This document shows, piece by piece, positions 35,117 to 45,700 of a stretch of DNA of 64,000 nucleotides (positions within the stretch are counted from its first letter, which is position 1; every line of letters begins with the position of its first letter). Below the pieces are notes generated by a model that was not told where the DNA came from, ran no database searches, and was given only the letters and a program-made list of their open reading frames with translations. The position numbers and the translations under genes were made by a program. Where the stretch lies: assembly GCF_036884655.1 (NCBI RefSeq), contig NC_088342.1, positions 13,082,001 to 13,146,000 of the forward strand. The letters are read 5' to 3'. The DNA comes from Musa acuminata AAA Group. Taxonomy: Eukaryota > Streptophyta > Magnoliopsida > Zingiberales > Musaceae.

Positions 35117-36707
35117 TGTTAGGAATAGGGGTCGATACTAAGAGAGGGGGGTGAATTAGTGCAGCGGTAAATAATATCGGTTTAAAAACTTCGTTTTGAT
35201 TAAATCCGTTTCCGTGAAAAAATCGTTTCGTAAAGATAATAACTTTGAAAGCGTACGTAAGAGAGTAGTGGATGTAAAGAGCAAGTAAGGAGGTTTGCAG
35301 TTAAAGTAAATTGCTCAAATAAATACAAACCATATTTTAGAGTGGTTTGGTCGTCGTGACCTACATCCACTTCACCAATTCCTCTTCCGTCGAGGCCACC
35401 GGCATCCACTATCGATCTTCTTTTAATAGGCGAAGATCAACCTCCTTCTTACACCCCTCTTCTCCTTTTACCGGGTTTAGGAGACAACCCTTACAAGCAC
35501 TCACTCCTCTCTTGTAGAATTCTAAACTTAGAATGGATGAGGGAATTTCTCAAGAAATTACAGCTGCGTTTTCTCACTTTTAAATACTCTGTGCTTGTGT
35601 GTGTTAACCAGGGATGAGAGGGGTATTTATAGGCTTCAAGTTGATTCAAACTTAGAGCTTAAAAACATCTCATCCTAGATTTCGCGGGCACGGGCGATAC
35701 CACCACTTGTGCTGGGCGGTACCACTGCTAGTGTCAGTCTGACATTGACACTACGCTGGGTGGTACCACCGCTTGCAGCCTCTCGGAGGCTGTGTCTGGG
35801 CGGTACCACCACCCAGACCGGTGATACCACCACCTGACACAGTCTCGGAGACTGTGCCACGATGGTGTCACCTCTTGGGGCACTGTTTGAGCCTTTTCAT
35901 TGAGTCCAACATAGTTCTTACATGGGCCCAACTAGCCCATAATTGGGTTGACCCTAATCCAAACCCAATTACATGCTAGCTATGATTCCTAAGACATATT
36001 CTAAGCTAAACAAGTCTGTAAGTCTAGTTTCTTCCGACGAGCTTCCCGTGATCTTCCGGCGAACTTCCGACGATCTCTCGGCAATGTTCCAGCAGACTCC
36101 CGGGAAGCTCCTGGACTTCACGACGATCTTCTTGGCGAGTTCTGATGAGCTTCTCTAGCAAGCTCAAAAACTTCTTGGCTGGTTCCGATAGAACTTCCGA
36201 TGAACGTCCGGACTTTCGACGAACTCTCGAACTCCCAACAAAATCACGTCCTTGACTCTGGGACTTCATTTTGCTTCATGCCTTGCTATCGTAGTTAATC
36301 CTACACATATAAAACACACTTTGATCTAGACAATTAATACTAAGCATTAATCATGTTGTCCGACATGTCATTGGTCCCTCGACGCTTCGTCTGATTATTC
36401 GGCGCATCATCCTCTCTTGCAGCCTATTACCCAATCGGTCAGTTGACTCTATAACTCTGATATCCTTAGCGCAATATCTGCTCTTCTTGGCCTGATGCCC
36501 GAATCCATGGCCCGAAGCCTTTTGTCGATACGTCGACCGATCTTCCGGCCCGACATCCAATCTTCTGACATGTTTTCCTCTGGCCTAACATGATTTTTTC
36601 TACTTTAATTGTCTCATCCTGATCGAAGCATCCTGCGTCACTCAAAACGTAAATCAAATCATAAACACTTATCAATTGATTTCATCATCAAAATTCGAGA
36701 TTCAACA
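35117..36707 (-). repeat. LTR (5' in element sense)
   Basis: Partner of 30417-32004, same TG..CA ends and same palindrome cluster (35690-35870). Confidence 0.92.
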
Positions 36708-37319
36708 ACGAGCAATGTACTGAATTATTCTTCCTCTTTTTTATTTATCACAAGCATCACTTATATTTGTTTGTCTAAATTTTGAGCCTCCTACTTGCCC
36801 TTATTGCTTCTGTGATCCTTGAAACATATATAGATCCATCGGTCCTTTTTTACCCTTCTTAGTACTCATAATTTCTTTTTCTTTTTTATCGTATATTTTT
36901 TTCCCACTGTTAATACTCATAGAATAATCTTCTTCTTCATCCCTGAGATGTTCAACATTGTCTTCTAGTAAATTCCTATAAGATTCATTCTTTTGCGTCA
37001 TCTTTTCATTCATATAACTCAACAACTATTCTTTTACCTCATGTGGACACTTTTTACAAGTTGCTGCATTCTTGAAATTTCCTACTAGATGTTATTTTGC
37101 ACGAAAAATACCCCCTCTAATAGTCTTATCATAGAACATACAAATCACTGCATTAGAATCTTTTGGATCCTTTAGATAATAATACTTCTATACATGATCT
37201 TTTTTTTATGCCATTGGAGACTTTATTGAGTTGCTCTGTACACTTGTCATTTATCCTAAAACCTAACAATAATTTCAAATAAATAAAAATTAATAATATT
37301 AAAATCAAAATAATATATT

Positions 37320-37675
37320 AGCATCGAGCAGTGGGAGCGGCGACAGTGGCAGTGGTAGCGGTAGCAGTAGCGACAGCGAGAGCGGCAAGCGGTGATAGTG
37401 GCAGCGACAACAGCAAGCAATAGGAGCGGGAGCGATGAGCAAAGACAGTAGCAATGGTAGCAGCGAGCAGTGGCAATGGGAGTGGGAGCGGCGAGCGGCG
37501 ATAGCAGCAGCGATAGCGGCAGCGACAGCAGTAGCAGCGAGCAGCAACAGTGAGAGCAACGAGTGGTGACAGTGGCAATGGCAGCAGCGAGCAACAAGAG
37601 CGGGAGCGACGAGCGATGACAGCAGCAGCGACAACGAGAGCGAGCAATAGCAACAGTAGCATAAATAGCGAGCAA
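37320..37675. repeat. Imperfect (AGCGRC)n-like low-complexity block
   Basis: GC-rich purine-biased repeat of short units (agcggcgacagtggc..). All minus-strand frames stay open and give Ser/Leu/Ala-rich artefacts. It lies in the hAT between the BED exon and the terminus. Confidence 0.85.
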
Positions 37676-37704
37676 GGTTAGGGTTGGGGAAGTCGCACTG
37701 ATAT

Positions 37705-37744
37705 CGGTGCTTTAGTTGGTTCGATTGAACCAACTAAAGCACCG
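37705..37744. repeat. Perfect 18-bp inverted repeat with 4-base loop
   Basis: CGGTGCTTTAGTTGGTTC, loop GATT, then the exact reverse complement. It lies in the subterminal region of the hAT, next to a GC-rich stretch of gcgctcgcccg-like words (37793-37930). Confidence 0.9.
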
Positions 37745-38245
37745 GAGACCGAACCAAACCTAAAACGCTAGTTCGGTTACTTGGTTTAACCCAGGCGCTC
37801 GCCCGAAGTGCCCGACGCCTAGGCTCGAGCGAACGCTCAGGTGGCGCCTCTCTGAAGCACATCGCCTAGAAATGAAGCGAGGAGCTCAGGCCTCGCCTCG
37901 CCTCGCCCGAGCGCTTAGGCGAGCGCCCGAGCGCCTATTTTAATCACTAGTAGTTAGGAAGCCTGCTTGGCCAAACTTTCTAAATAAAGTTCTTAATAGA
38001 AGTTTCATTGATATTTTCCTTTTAGTGCAATTTAAGGAGTTCTAATTCCTTGTCAATCCCTTTAGATGAGTGATAAGAACAATTAAACTACCTTCATTAA
38101 CTTCCAATTTTCTCATCATGGTATGCTATTTTGATGAGCACATATTGGGCACAGTAGACATACTAATCAACACAGTACACACTCCAATTCAGCATTCATG
38201 AATCATTACCATTTCATGGTATCAAAAACCAATGATAGTTCTAGT

Positions 38246-38827
38246 CAAGGTTCGTAATTTCGTATCACACCAATGTTTCGAGCTTTGCTCAGTACGGTAC
38301 GATACGAGTATACCATTCGGTATATATATATATAGAAAAAGAAAAGGAGGTATACGCTGCCTCGACGACATCGCCTCCTTTTCTTCTCCTCGTCGCATTA
38401 GACAAGGAGAAGAACGCTATTTTCTCCTCATCTGTGGCATTCGACGAAGACGTTGAAGGCCACAGACGTCTCAAGCCTTCGACGCGACGTGACGAGGAGA
38501 AGAACGTGATCTTCTCCTCATCTGTGGCATTTGATGAAGACGTCGAAGGCCGCAGACGTCTCCGGCCTTCGGCGAAGAATGCGACGAAGAAGAAGCCGAG
38601 TCGTCGGCTCTCCGTTACCTGCTAGATCGGGATCATCGATCGAGGGAGGGCGGTGCCAGATCAGAAAACGTCGAGGTTCTCCCGATTCTTTATCTTCTTT
38701 GAGCGCCTTCTCCCTCGACGTAAGCAGGCTAATATCACCCGGTAGCGGGCAGTCTACGTACCGGTTTGCTGGCGAACCGATACGTACCATCCGGTACGAG
38801 CAATACCATTCAAAATTAAAATCCTTG
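38246..38827. mobile_element. hAT-type MITE, 582 bp
   Basis: Perfect 8-bp target duplication gttctagt (38238-38245 and 38828-38835). Ends CAAGGTTCGTAATTTCG and, reverse-complemented, CAAGGATTTTAATTTTG. Inner flanks carry ggtac/gtacc motifs (gtacggtacgatacg; ccggtttgctgg). Two long direct repeats of the type cttctcctcatctgtggcat occur inside (38411 and 38512). No transposase. Confidence 0.88.
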
Positions 38828-38835
38828 GTTCTAGT

Positions 38836-40800
38836 AATCAAGGTGGTCATTACAACTATGTTGATCATACACTCACTTGGAAGCTAATTTTTTTAATAAA
38901 AAATAAGAATTAGAAAACATATAACAAACATTGTAAGGTACAAGAGCCCAGTACTTCATTTAAATATGATACTTTTATGTAACAAAGGAACATGTACATA
39001 TAATTCAAATAAAATTTGCATGTGGAGAAGTCATCAAACATTTTAGAAAAAAAAGAAAGCAAATCTAAAAGGGATCCTTTATTTTAATTTATGCCCCCAC
39101 ATTTCAAGTGCTATAAGAGTTAACAATGCAACCATTATATCAATCATGATATATTTTTATCATTTAGGAATTAGATGTCATTCACTACTTCTCACTTCAT
39201 CCACAACCAGATGACCGAAAAAATTAATTTGAAAGGAAAAAGGACAAACACAAAAATAAATTACTTTAATGTTTAATACCAATCATGATCACATACTAAC
39301 ATGATAAGGGTAGAGCAAAAACTTATAGTAATGTGTTGACCAGAATTCTAAAACTTATAATACAAGAGAAACATATGGTAATCTGTCTTTCTATGAGTTG
39401 ATCAAATTTTATAGTAATGTAGTAATAACTACACTTGCTTATTGTAATTTTTGTTACATTTGACATGAGTCGACAGAAATTAAACATATAGAAACATGTC
39501 ATTTAATTTAAAACATGATAGAGAATCATGATTAATGAATTTACACATATATTCACATGTATTAGATAAAAATGTTCGGTTGATAATGCTATCATTTCCA
39601 TTACATGATCATTGCTAGAAAACTTAAGTAGGCTGCTAGAAAATTTTGTATTAATTTTTTTTTAATAAGGTACAATCTATGAAAGGTGGCAAGTTGACTT
39701 ACCTTAACTCATGATCATTTGAGGGAAAATTTAGGAGCACCTGGAAGGTCAATCTCATTAGTCTCTTTCATGCCACATCTCCACAAATAGAATAACTTAC
39801 TAATATTTCAGCGGGCCATCAGTGTCATGTCATCCATTGAAGCAGCAAGGAAGTAAGGATGAAAGACTTGAAGAAACTTGTGACCACTTGTCAATGCTGA
39901 AACTTATCCACAGGAACGAGAAGCTTCATCCTCAAGGTCCACATTCAAACTTCCAGGAAAGATGAGCAAAATGTGACCATGAAGTTCACTCTTGGATATG
40001 TTTTCTAGTGCATATAAAACACTAATAATCTCTTTACTCGGTGTTCTTTTCTGCCAATTATAGGCAAGTACAACCAAACTATCCATCACAGCAACAACAA
40101 AGTTAAATGAATCATGAAAGGTATGATAATATAATTTGGAAGTGTTCTATGTAGTAGTCAGTTCATTTCTACCACAGAGTGAACTAACAACTTATAATTG
40201 CACAGGCAGAGAAATCATTGAATGTTACCGCACATAAACAAAAAGAAAAGATGACGATGGTAATGAGTATAGAAGATCATTGTAAACAATGTGGGCTACT
40301 GGATTGCTTTATTGAAGTCTAACTCAAGCAATACATGATAACTTTATACTAATTGATGACCATGTAATCTTTGTACGGAAATTTTAAGTAGAAAAATCAG
40401 TCATTTTGGAATCCATGTCATAATGCTGCATGCATATGTTAGAGGCGAGTAGCATCATTATAGTCAAATGAAAAGAGAATTGCATCATCAAACTACGTAG
40501 TTGAACAACTAATTTAAAATGGTTCTAGCAGAATATAAAAAAAATTAAGAGCATGGCCGAAAATCTAAGTAGAATATGAATAAATTATCCAGATATGTAG
40601 ATGAACAAGCATAGCTTGATCATCTTCAAGATATCAGATGCAACGATTATGACCATCAGGAAAGAACAACTTTGTTTCTCCAAGACAAGAAATATGCTCA
40701 TACAACAGTGAATCAAAAAAGCCTGAAGAGTAATTTTAAGTTTTTAACACCACCAGTTTATCAACTAGCATGTTAAATATCCATTAAATCTCATCAATAA
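38836..40800. other. AT-rich intergenic region, no gene identified
   Basis: No recognised domain. The minus frame 39904-40089 is open for 61 codons but matches nothing I can name. Confidence 0.5.
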
Positions 40801-40802
40801 AC

Positions 40803-40893
40803 TACATATTCGCCACCATACCCATCCGCTGGGCAACTTAGCTTGTGGTCTTCAATGCAGTTGAAATGGAGAAATACAACATCTTCCTGCATA
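40803..40893 (-). other. Possible orphan terminal exon
   Basis: On minus, a good acceptor (TTTATGCAG|) opens a frame EDVVFLHFNCIEDHKLSC then PADGYGGEYVVY and stop. It reads like a real 3' exon, but I find no matching upstream exon and do not recognise the family. It may be a relic or part of a gene with exons I missed. Confidence 0.3.
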
Positions 40894-41326
40894 AAGAATA
40901 AACACCAAAGGGAGGTACACAAGATTGTGCACGCAACAATGTTGTTTAGAAATATAGAATTCCTGACATGATAAACGATAGTTACCAGGAAAATAAAATA
41001 TACAGTCAGCTAAATTAAAGTAAGAAATGCTTGGTGAAGAGAAGTCAAAATCCAGCATGCCCTAAATTTGTTTAGTCAGTAATGTCAAGAATAACTTTTC
41101 CACTAACATTTATGTCCCTACTGTTTCAGAAAGGCTTGTAGATGCAAACTAATAATACAACTTGATTTTAGTAATAGTTTAGGGTACAATCCAAATTTAC
41201 CTGCAGCTGAATGAGGGATTATGAATTTACCCTTGTATAATCACGAGTAGGTAGATTACACATTCATGGTTGTAGCTGGCTTCCTCATAGGAAATGCTCC
41301 TTAATTATCCAATTGATTTCAAGGTT

Positions 41327-41669
41327 TTAGGTTTCCATGGTGATGACAACAGCGGTCGTAGAAAGGAAGTTGACTGGATTAGACCGAGGACGGTTTGGGT
41401 CCCTCCTCGTGGTGGAGGATGGGCTTCGTAAGCAAGAGAGGCTGGTCCTTGGCCTCCTTGGATTCATCGTTGTTGTCCTTGGCAATGCTGAGGTTGATGC
41501 AGGGTCAGCACTCGAGGGAGGCAAAGAAAGCGGACACCACGCTCCCCCCATGATCAAATCTGGTTCAAGGCTACCACGAACCACGGGCCTGAGGATGGCA
41601 TCAAGCAAAGAGGGTTTCAGGATTTGCTTCTTTGTGAGAGAGCACGTCGATGGAATTGTGGTCATTTAG
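41327..41669. other. GC-rich segment open on both strands, unassigned
   Basis: Minus frame 41665-41327 (112 codons, Ser/Pro/Arg/Thr-rich) and an overlapping plus frame 41337-41669. No domain recognised. The minus N-terminus resembles a generic targeting peptide in composition only. Confidence 0.3.
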
Positions 41670-41705
41670 TTGCATATCCTCGACAATGGATTATGTCTTA
41701 GAATG

Positions 41706-42165
41706 TTAGAACAAAAGCAAGTATAAACATAGTTTAATAAAGAATCTAATCAGATAATTTACAAATAGGATTAATAAAAAGGAATAGAAGAAATCCAGAG
41801 GTGTGATTCACTACCCTAAGATGTATTCCCACCCTTCGTGTAGGGTTTCATCGAGAAGAAGACCGTCGTAGGATACAACCCGGATATCAATCTGCTGCAA
41901 GCACTATCATGGGGATGATCGAGGATTATAGCAGCACCAATGGAAATCGTAAAAAATCTGAACGTGAAAGACTGCGTTGAAGAGTGAGCAGCATCCCCCA
42001 AAAACTCCCATCTCGAAACATGATTTAAATAAGAGGAAACATAACAAACTCCCGATGTGTGCCCCACAGGAACCGGTCGTGGGAAGTAGCGTGCAAAGAG
42101 AATCTCCGTGGACCAAGTCGGATGACACAAAAAGTATATGAAAAAGGATAATTTTCTTTTTCTTT
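41706..42165. repeat. Dispersed repeat, copy 2
   Basis: Partner of 21100-21570; bordered on the right by a ctttttn hexanucleotide tract (42149-42186). Confidence 0.75.
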
Positions 42166-42726
42166 TTCTTTTTCTTTTTCTTTTTGGGGAGATTTCTAAC
42201 AAATTCAGGAGGTGAAGACTAAGTAGTACAAGCCATAAATTCCACCTAATTGGCATTGGTTACACAATCTTTATTGTCTTAATCCAACAACTAACAACTA
42301 TCTTATCACAAAATTCATATAGATTCTTGGTTAACACGTACATTGTGATGTAACAAATTATCTCATTAAGCTTCAACAGTTTATTTTGCATTATGTGAAA
42401 TTTTAGGATCTCACATGTAAAAAATGTGCATATATACATATATAGCCACTTTGCCCACATGACTAGGCTAGTAGAAGGCAAATCACAATAAGTAGCCTGG
42501 AATGAAAACAAAAATTTTGAAGAAAGTAGTCATGTAATAACATCAACAGCCTGTACGACCATACAAGCAACTAAAAGAAGCAAACAGAGAAAATTGAAAT
42601 CTCCAAGTACCTAAGTATGTTTGACCGATCATTCAAATAAGTTAACAATATTTGGCGTACAAATTAAAAATACCAAAAGCAATCAGAAACAATTGGTGTA
42701 GAAGTCTTTGTAATTCGTTAGATTCC

Positions 42727-45700
42727 TTATATTCTCCTCTTCAGATCCTGTTCGGCCTCGTCAATTAACTTAAGTTCATCTAGATAAGAATTGAGTTTCT
42801 TCATCTGGTCTTCCTGGATGGTCAGAGGAGCCTTTTCCTTGTAACCTAAACTATTCATCTCCTGTGCCAGAAGATCATGTTTCCTGCCAGTACCATGAAG
42901 GGAAATGAGTAAAAAATATTCATAAAAATCCGACATTATAAGGAAACACAGAACAAAGAATAGTTAACTATTCAACAGAAGAAATGGTTGGCTACCACAG
43001 ACCGGTCCAGACGGTAAAACCATTAGAAAAAGACACCAAGTACTAGAATACAACCTGTATCAGTAAGTCTCAGGTGGACAGAAAGCATTTGGACTAGGAG
43101 AGCATAGACAGTTGCAGTGCTCACGGCCAATGTAACTGAATTATATTCAATTAACAAAGCAACTAAAACATAAAACAGCGAATTACAACTATTTGGGGTT
43201 GGTGGATATCAAAGTGCAGGCTAATGCCAAAAGTGATATCCTTCCATATGAATCAATTCATATGCTGTGGAAACATGAGTGCAACGATGTCTCATAAGCA
43301 AAGCATACTATTAAATAAAGATGCATCTTCAAAGATTATCGAATAAGAAACCCATCAGCACACAAGGGAGAAAGAAAAAAAAAAGGCAACATGCAGCAAA
43401 GTAAAGAAATTACTTTTGTGTCTCTTCTCTTCTTTTCCTTAACTTTTCCCATTCAGCTTCTGCATTAAGTGTTCCTTGAAGTTGAAGATAGACAGAAAGA
43501 TTTTCATTCACGACATCAACTGCACATCCAGCAGGAACCGAGTCATCCTCGGTTAAAATCTACAAACGTTTACAAACATCCAATTCAGTATTTAATTAGG
43601 ATACACTAGTAGTACATAGAGACAAAAAAATAGGTTAAATAACCTATCAAACCACAAAAGCACACAAGAACAATGCAGATTAAAAAGAGACAAAAGAAGG
43701 GAGGCTGCCATCTCTTTTTACCATAAAGACTTCATTTTTGCATGATTAGCACATGAAGCTGTGGGCTATAGCATGCATATGACTGTAGGAATGATAGCCA
43801 TTTTATTTTTATCTCTCCATACACAATAAAAAAAATGAAAAGGATTCATCAAGAGTCTCAGGTCCAAGGTGCGCATACCATCAAAGGTACCTTCCACCAA
43901 CATGCATGTGCAAACCTGACATCTCTCTTACAGCAAAATTTTACAAAAGTCAACTTCAACCCAACAATACATCTTTAATTGACTAAAACAAATGTGCAAG
44001 TGATTGAAACACATTAATGCTGCCACCTAAAAACTTTTTCCATGTGATAATCAAGGTTTAAATAAAGTGAAAGGATAATTTAGTCCACAAAAATCATATA
44101 ATCCAAGCAACAGAGGAAACATCTCCAAAAATCAGAAGATCAATAAATTAACTAAAAGCGTAGAGTTGACAACAGAAAATTTTACAAATAATGCCAAAAA
44201 AAATTTCTCCTGATTGTTTGAAATTACAGAATATAACCAGTATAGATGCTTTGACAAGAAGTATTAAAGGTTTTCTTAATATAAAATAGAACCTTCAGGG
44301 AAGATACAGTGGCGAGTGTTAATATCTCTAGCTCATAGGCCTTGATGATGTTGGAGACATCATGTCCCCGGCAAAGTGCAAAGGCGGGATATCTGAAAAC
44401 AGGAATATAAAAAATAGTCAATGAAATTTGTCAACAATATAGACACCATCTACTATTACCATGGATTCAGATAATAATCCAGACTGACTACATGACCCTG
44501 CACCAGTGCCTGGTATACAAGTTGTACCAACATATACAGACACTTCAAAAATAGTTATGATTTCATTGATCACAATTATTTCTTATGGTACCCTCCAGTC
44601 CGACACCATATCAGTATATAGTAAGGACCAGCAACAAAATCCTTGACTGCTATTACAGTGGTTAGGTAACAAGATGTCTGTTAGAAAAACCTGACCAGCA
44701 ATTAAATCCTTGACTGATATTAAAGTGATTAGATAGCAAGATAGTCTGTTAGAAAAACCTTTCACTCTTGTCACTTTGTGGACGTAAGGATCTGAGCTTT
44801 CTAACAGCACCATTGACAATCTCCATATCACTCTCAATTCTCTCATTTGTCCAGGCCTACGAAGTTATGTCAAGAATTAAAGTTTTGAAAATTGATAACA
44901 GTATTAAAAGAAGAATAACACTTACTTCTACAACTGACGGATATTCTGATATCATAATTGACTCTTTCCTGCATGTTCCTTCTGCTTGAGGAAGACGCTG
45001 CCATAATTCTTCAGTAACAAATGGCATCAAAGGATGTAGCAAACGCAAGCCTGTGTCTAAACAAACCCACAAAGTATCCCTGGCAGCTTTTCTAGCAGAT
45101 TCAAACTGTGATGAACCCATAAAGTAGGGTTTGATAGCCTCAATAAATACATCGCAAAGCTGAAATTGCCACCACGAGTATACAGCTGTAGTTGCTTCTG
45201 AGAATTTACATGATTCAAATGATGATACAGTTTTTGCCACAGCCTTGTTTAGAACAGAAAGTATCCATTGGCAGATGGATGGCATAGATTCCACCACAAG
45301 CATCTTAGGGGGAGCATAGTTATCTCCAAGCTTGGTCATGGCAAAACGTATGGCATTCCACAACTTATTACACCACTGCCTATAACCAACAACTCTCAAG
45401 ACATCCAGATTGATCTTGTCTGACTGAAACAAGGAAAGGACATGTTAGTATCAGCAACAAGGCAAGCTTAAAAAGTTGGTTAACTTGGTGCAGAAGAAAA
45501 CCTGGGCTGTATAAGAAACAAGAGCAAAGCGGAGGGCATCAGCGCCGCATTCAGGAATACCATTTGGAAAATCTTTAATTTGATCCATTTTTGCCCTTTC
45601 CAATTCATTTCGATCCAAATTACTTGCTTCCAACCGTTTGTGTAACCCTTCTAGTGATATGCCATTTATTACTTCAAGTGGATCAACAACATTGCCTTTC

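Larger units (their letters stand above)
30417..36707 (-). mobile_element. Copia-type LTR element with gag only, nested in the hAT
   Basis: LTRs at 30417-32004 and 35117-36707 (about 1.59 kb each) start TGTTAGGAA and end GATTCAACA. The interior is 3.1 kb. The sense strand is minus: a primer-binding site like the initiator-Met type (AGTATCAGATCC, decayed) borders the right LTR, and a polypurine tract AAAAGGGGGAGAT borders the left LTR. Gag of the UBN2/copia type lies at about 34190-34930, with no protease, integrase, RT or RNase H. The target duplication is imperfect (gtgag at 30412-30416, acgag at 36708-36712), but the hAT coding sequence rejoins in frame when the element and one copy are ignored. 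Confidence 0.9.
27889..37180 (-). pseudogene. hAT transposase, split and decayed
   Basis: Segments in coding order on minus: 37180-36713, a BED-like finger (GGIFRAK.HLVGNFKNAATCK) then MNEKMTQKNESYRNLLEDN and KGPMDLYM; 30416-30013, FFYQASLSLSTTRLDSFKEM and IEAIGRYGMR, then SIINFMVNYFLGTMF and DKFVEEIEEQNYVQIITDNG; 29930-29200, GKLLEIKRQHLYWTPCATHC then IDLMLEDIGKI and YGVTRFATSFLTL; 28990-28673, the hATC motif SGCERNWSVFEHV and RLHDLVYIKYN, DIDDSNEW; 28187-27889, an acidic tail. These follow the standard plant BED-DUF659-hATC transposase. Frame breaks and stops lie within and between segments, and probable introns fall near 29941-30013 and 28760-28910. Confidence 0.88.
27653..37949 (-). mobile_element. 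hAT DNA transposon with 8-bp target duplication, interrupted by two LTR insertions
   Basis: Flanked by a perfect 8-bp duplication gtagttag (27645-27652 and 37950-37957). The terminal inverted repeats are CAGCGATTTAAAAAACGC on the left and TAGTGATTAAAATAGGCGC (reverse complement) on the right. The transposase runs on minus with BED zinc finger, DUF659 and hATC dimerisation regions in the normal order. Removing the nested LTR element (30417-36707) and the solo LTR (28188-28672) leaves about 3.5 kb. Many stops show it has long been inactive. Confidence 0.92.

Noticed and set aside
37256..37733. Three overlapping 114-142-codon minus frames rich in Ser, Leu and Ala
   Set aside because: All frames of a low-complexity trinucleotide-like repeat stay open; no protein family is suggested.
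43190..43245. Possible further SINE tail (acaactatttggggttggtgg)
   Set aside because: Only about 20 bp match, and no target duplication or poly-TTG end was seen.
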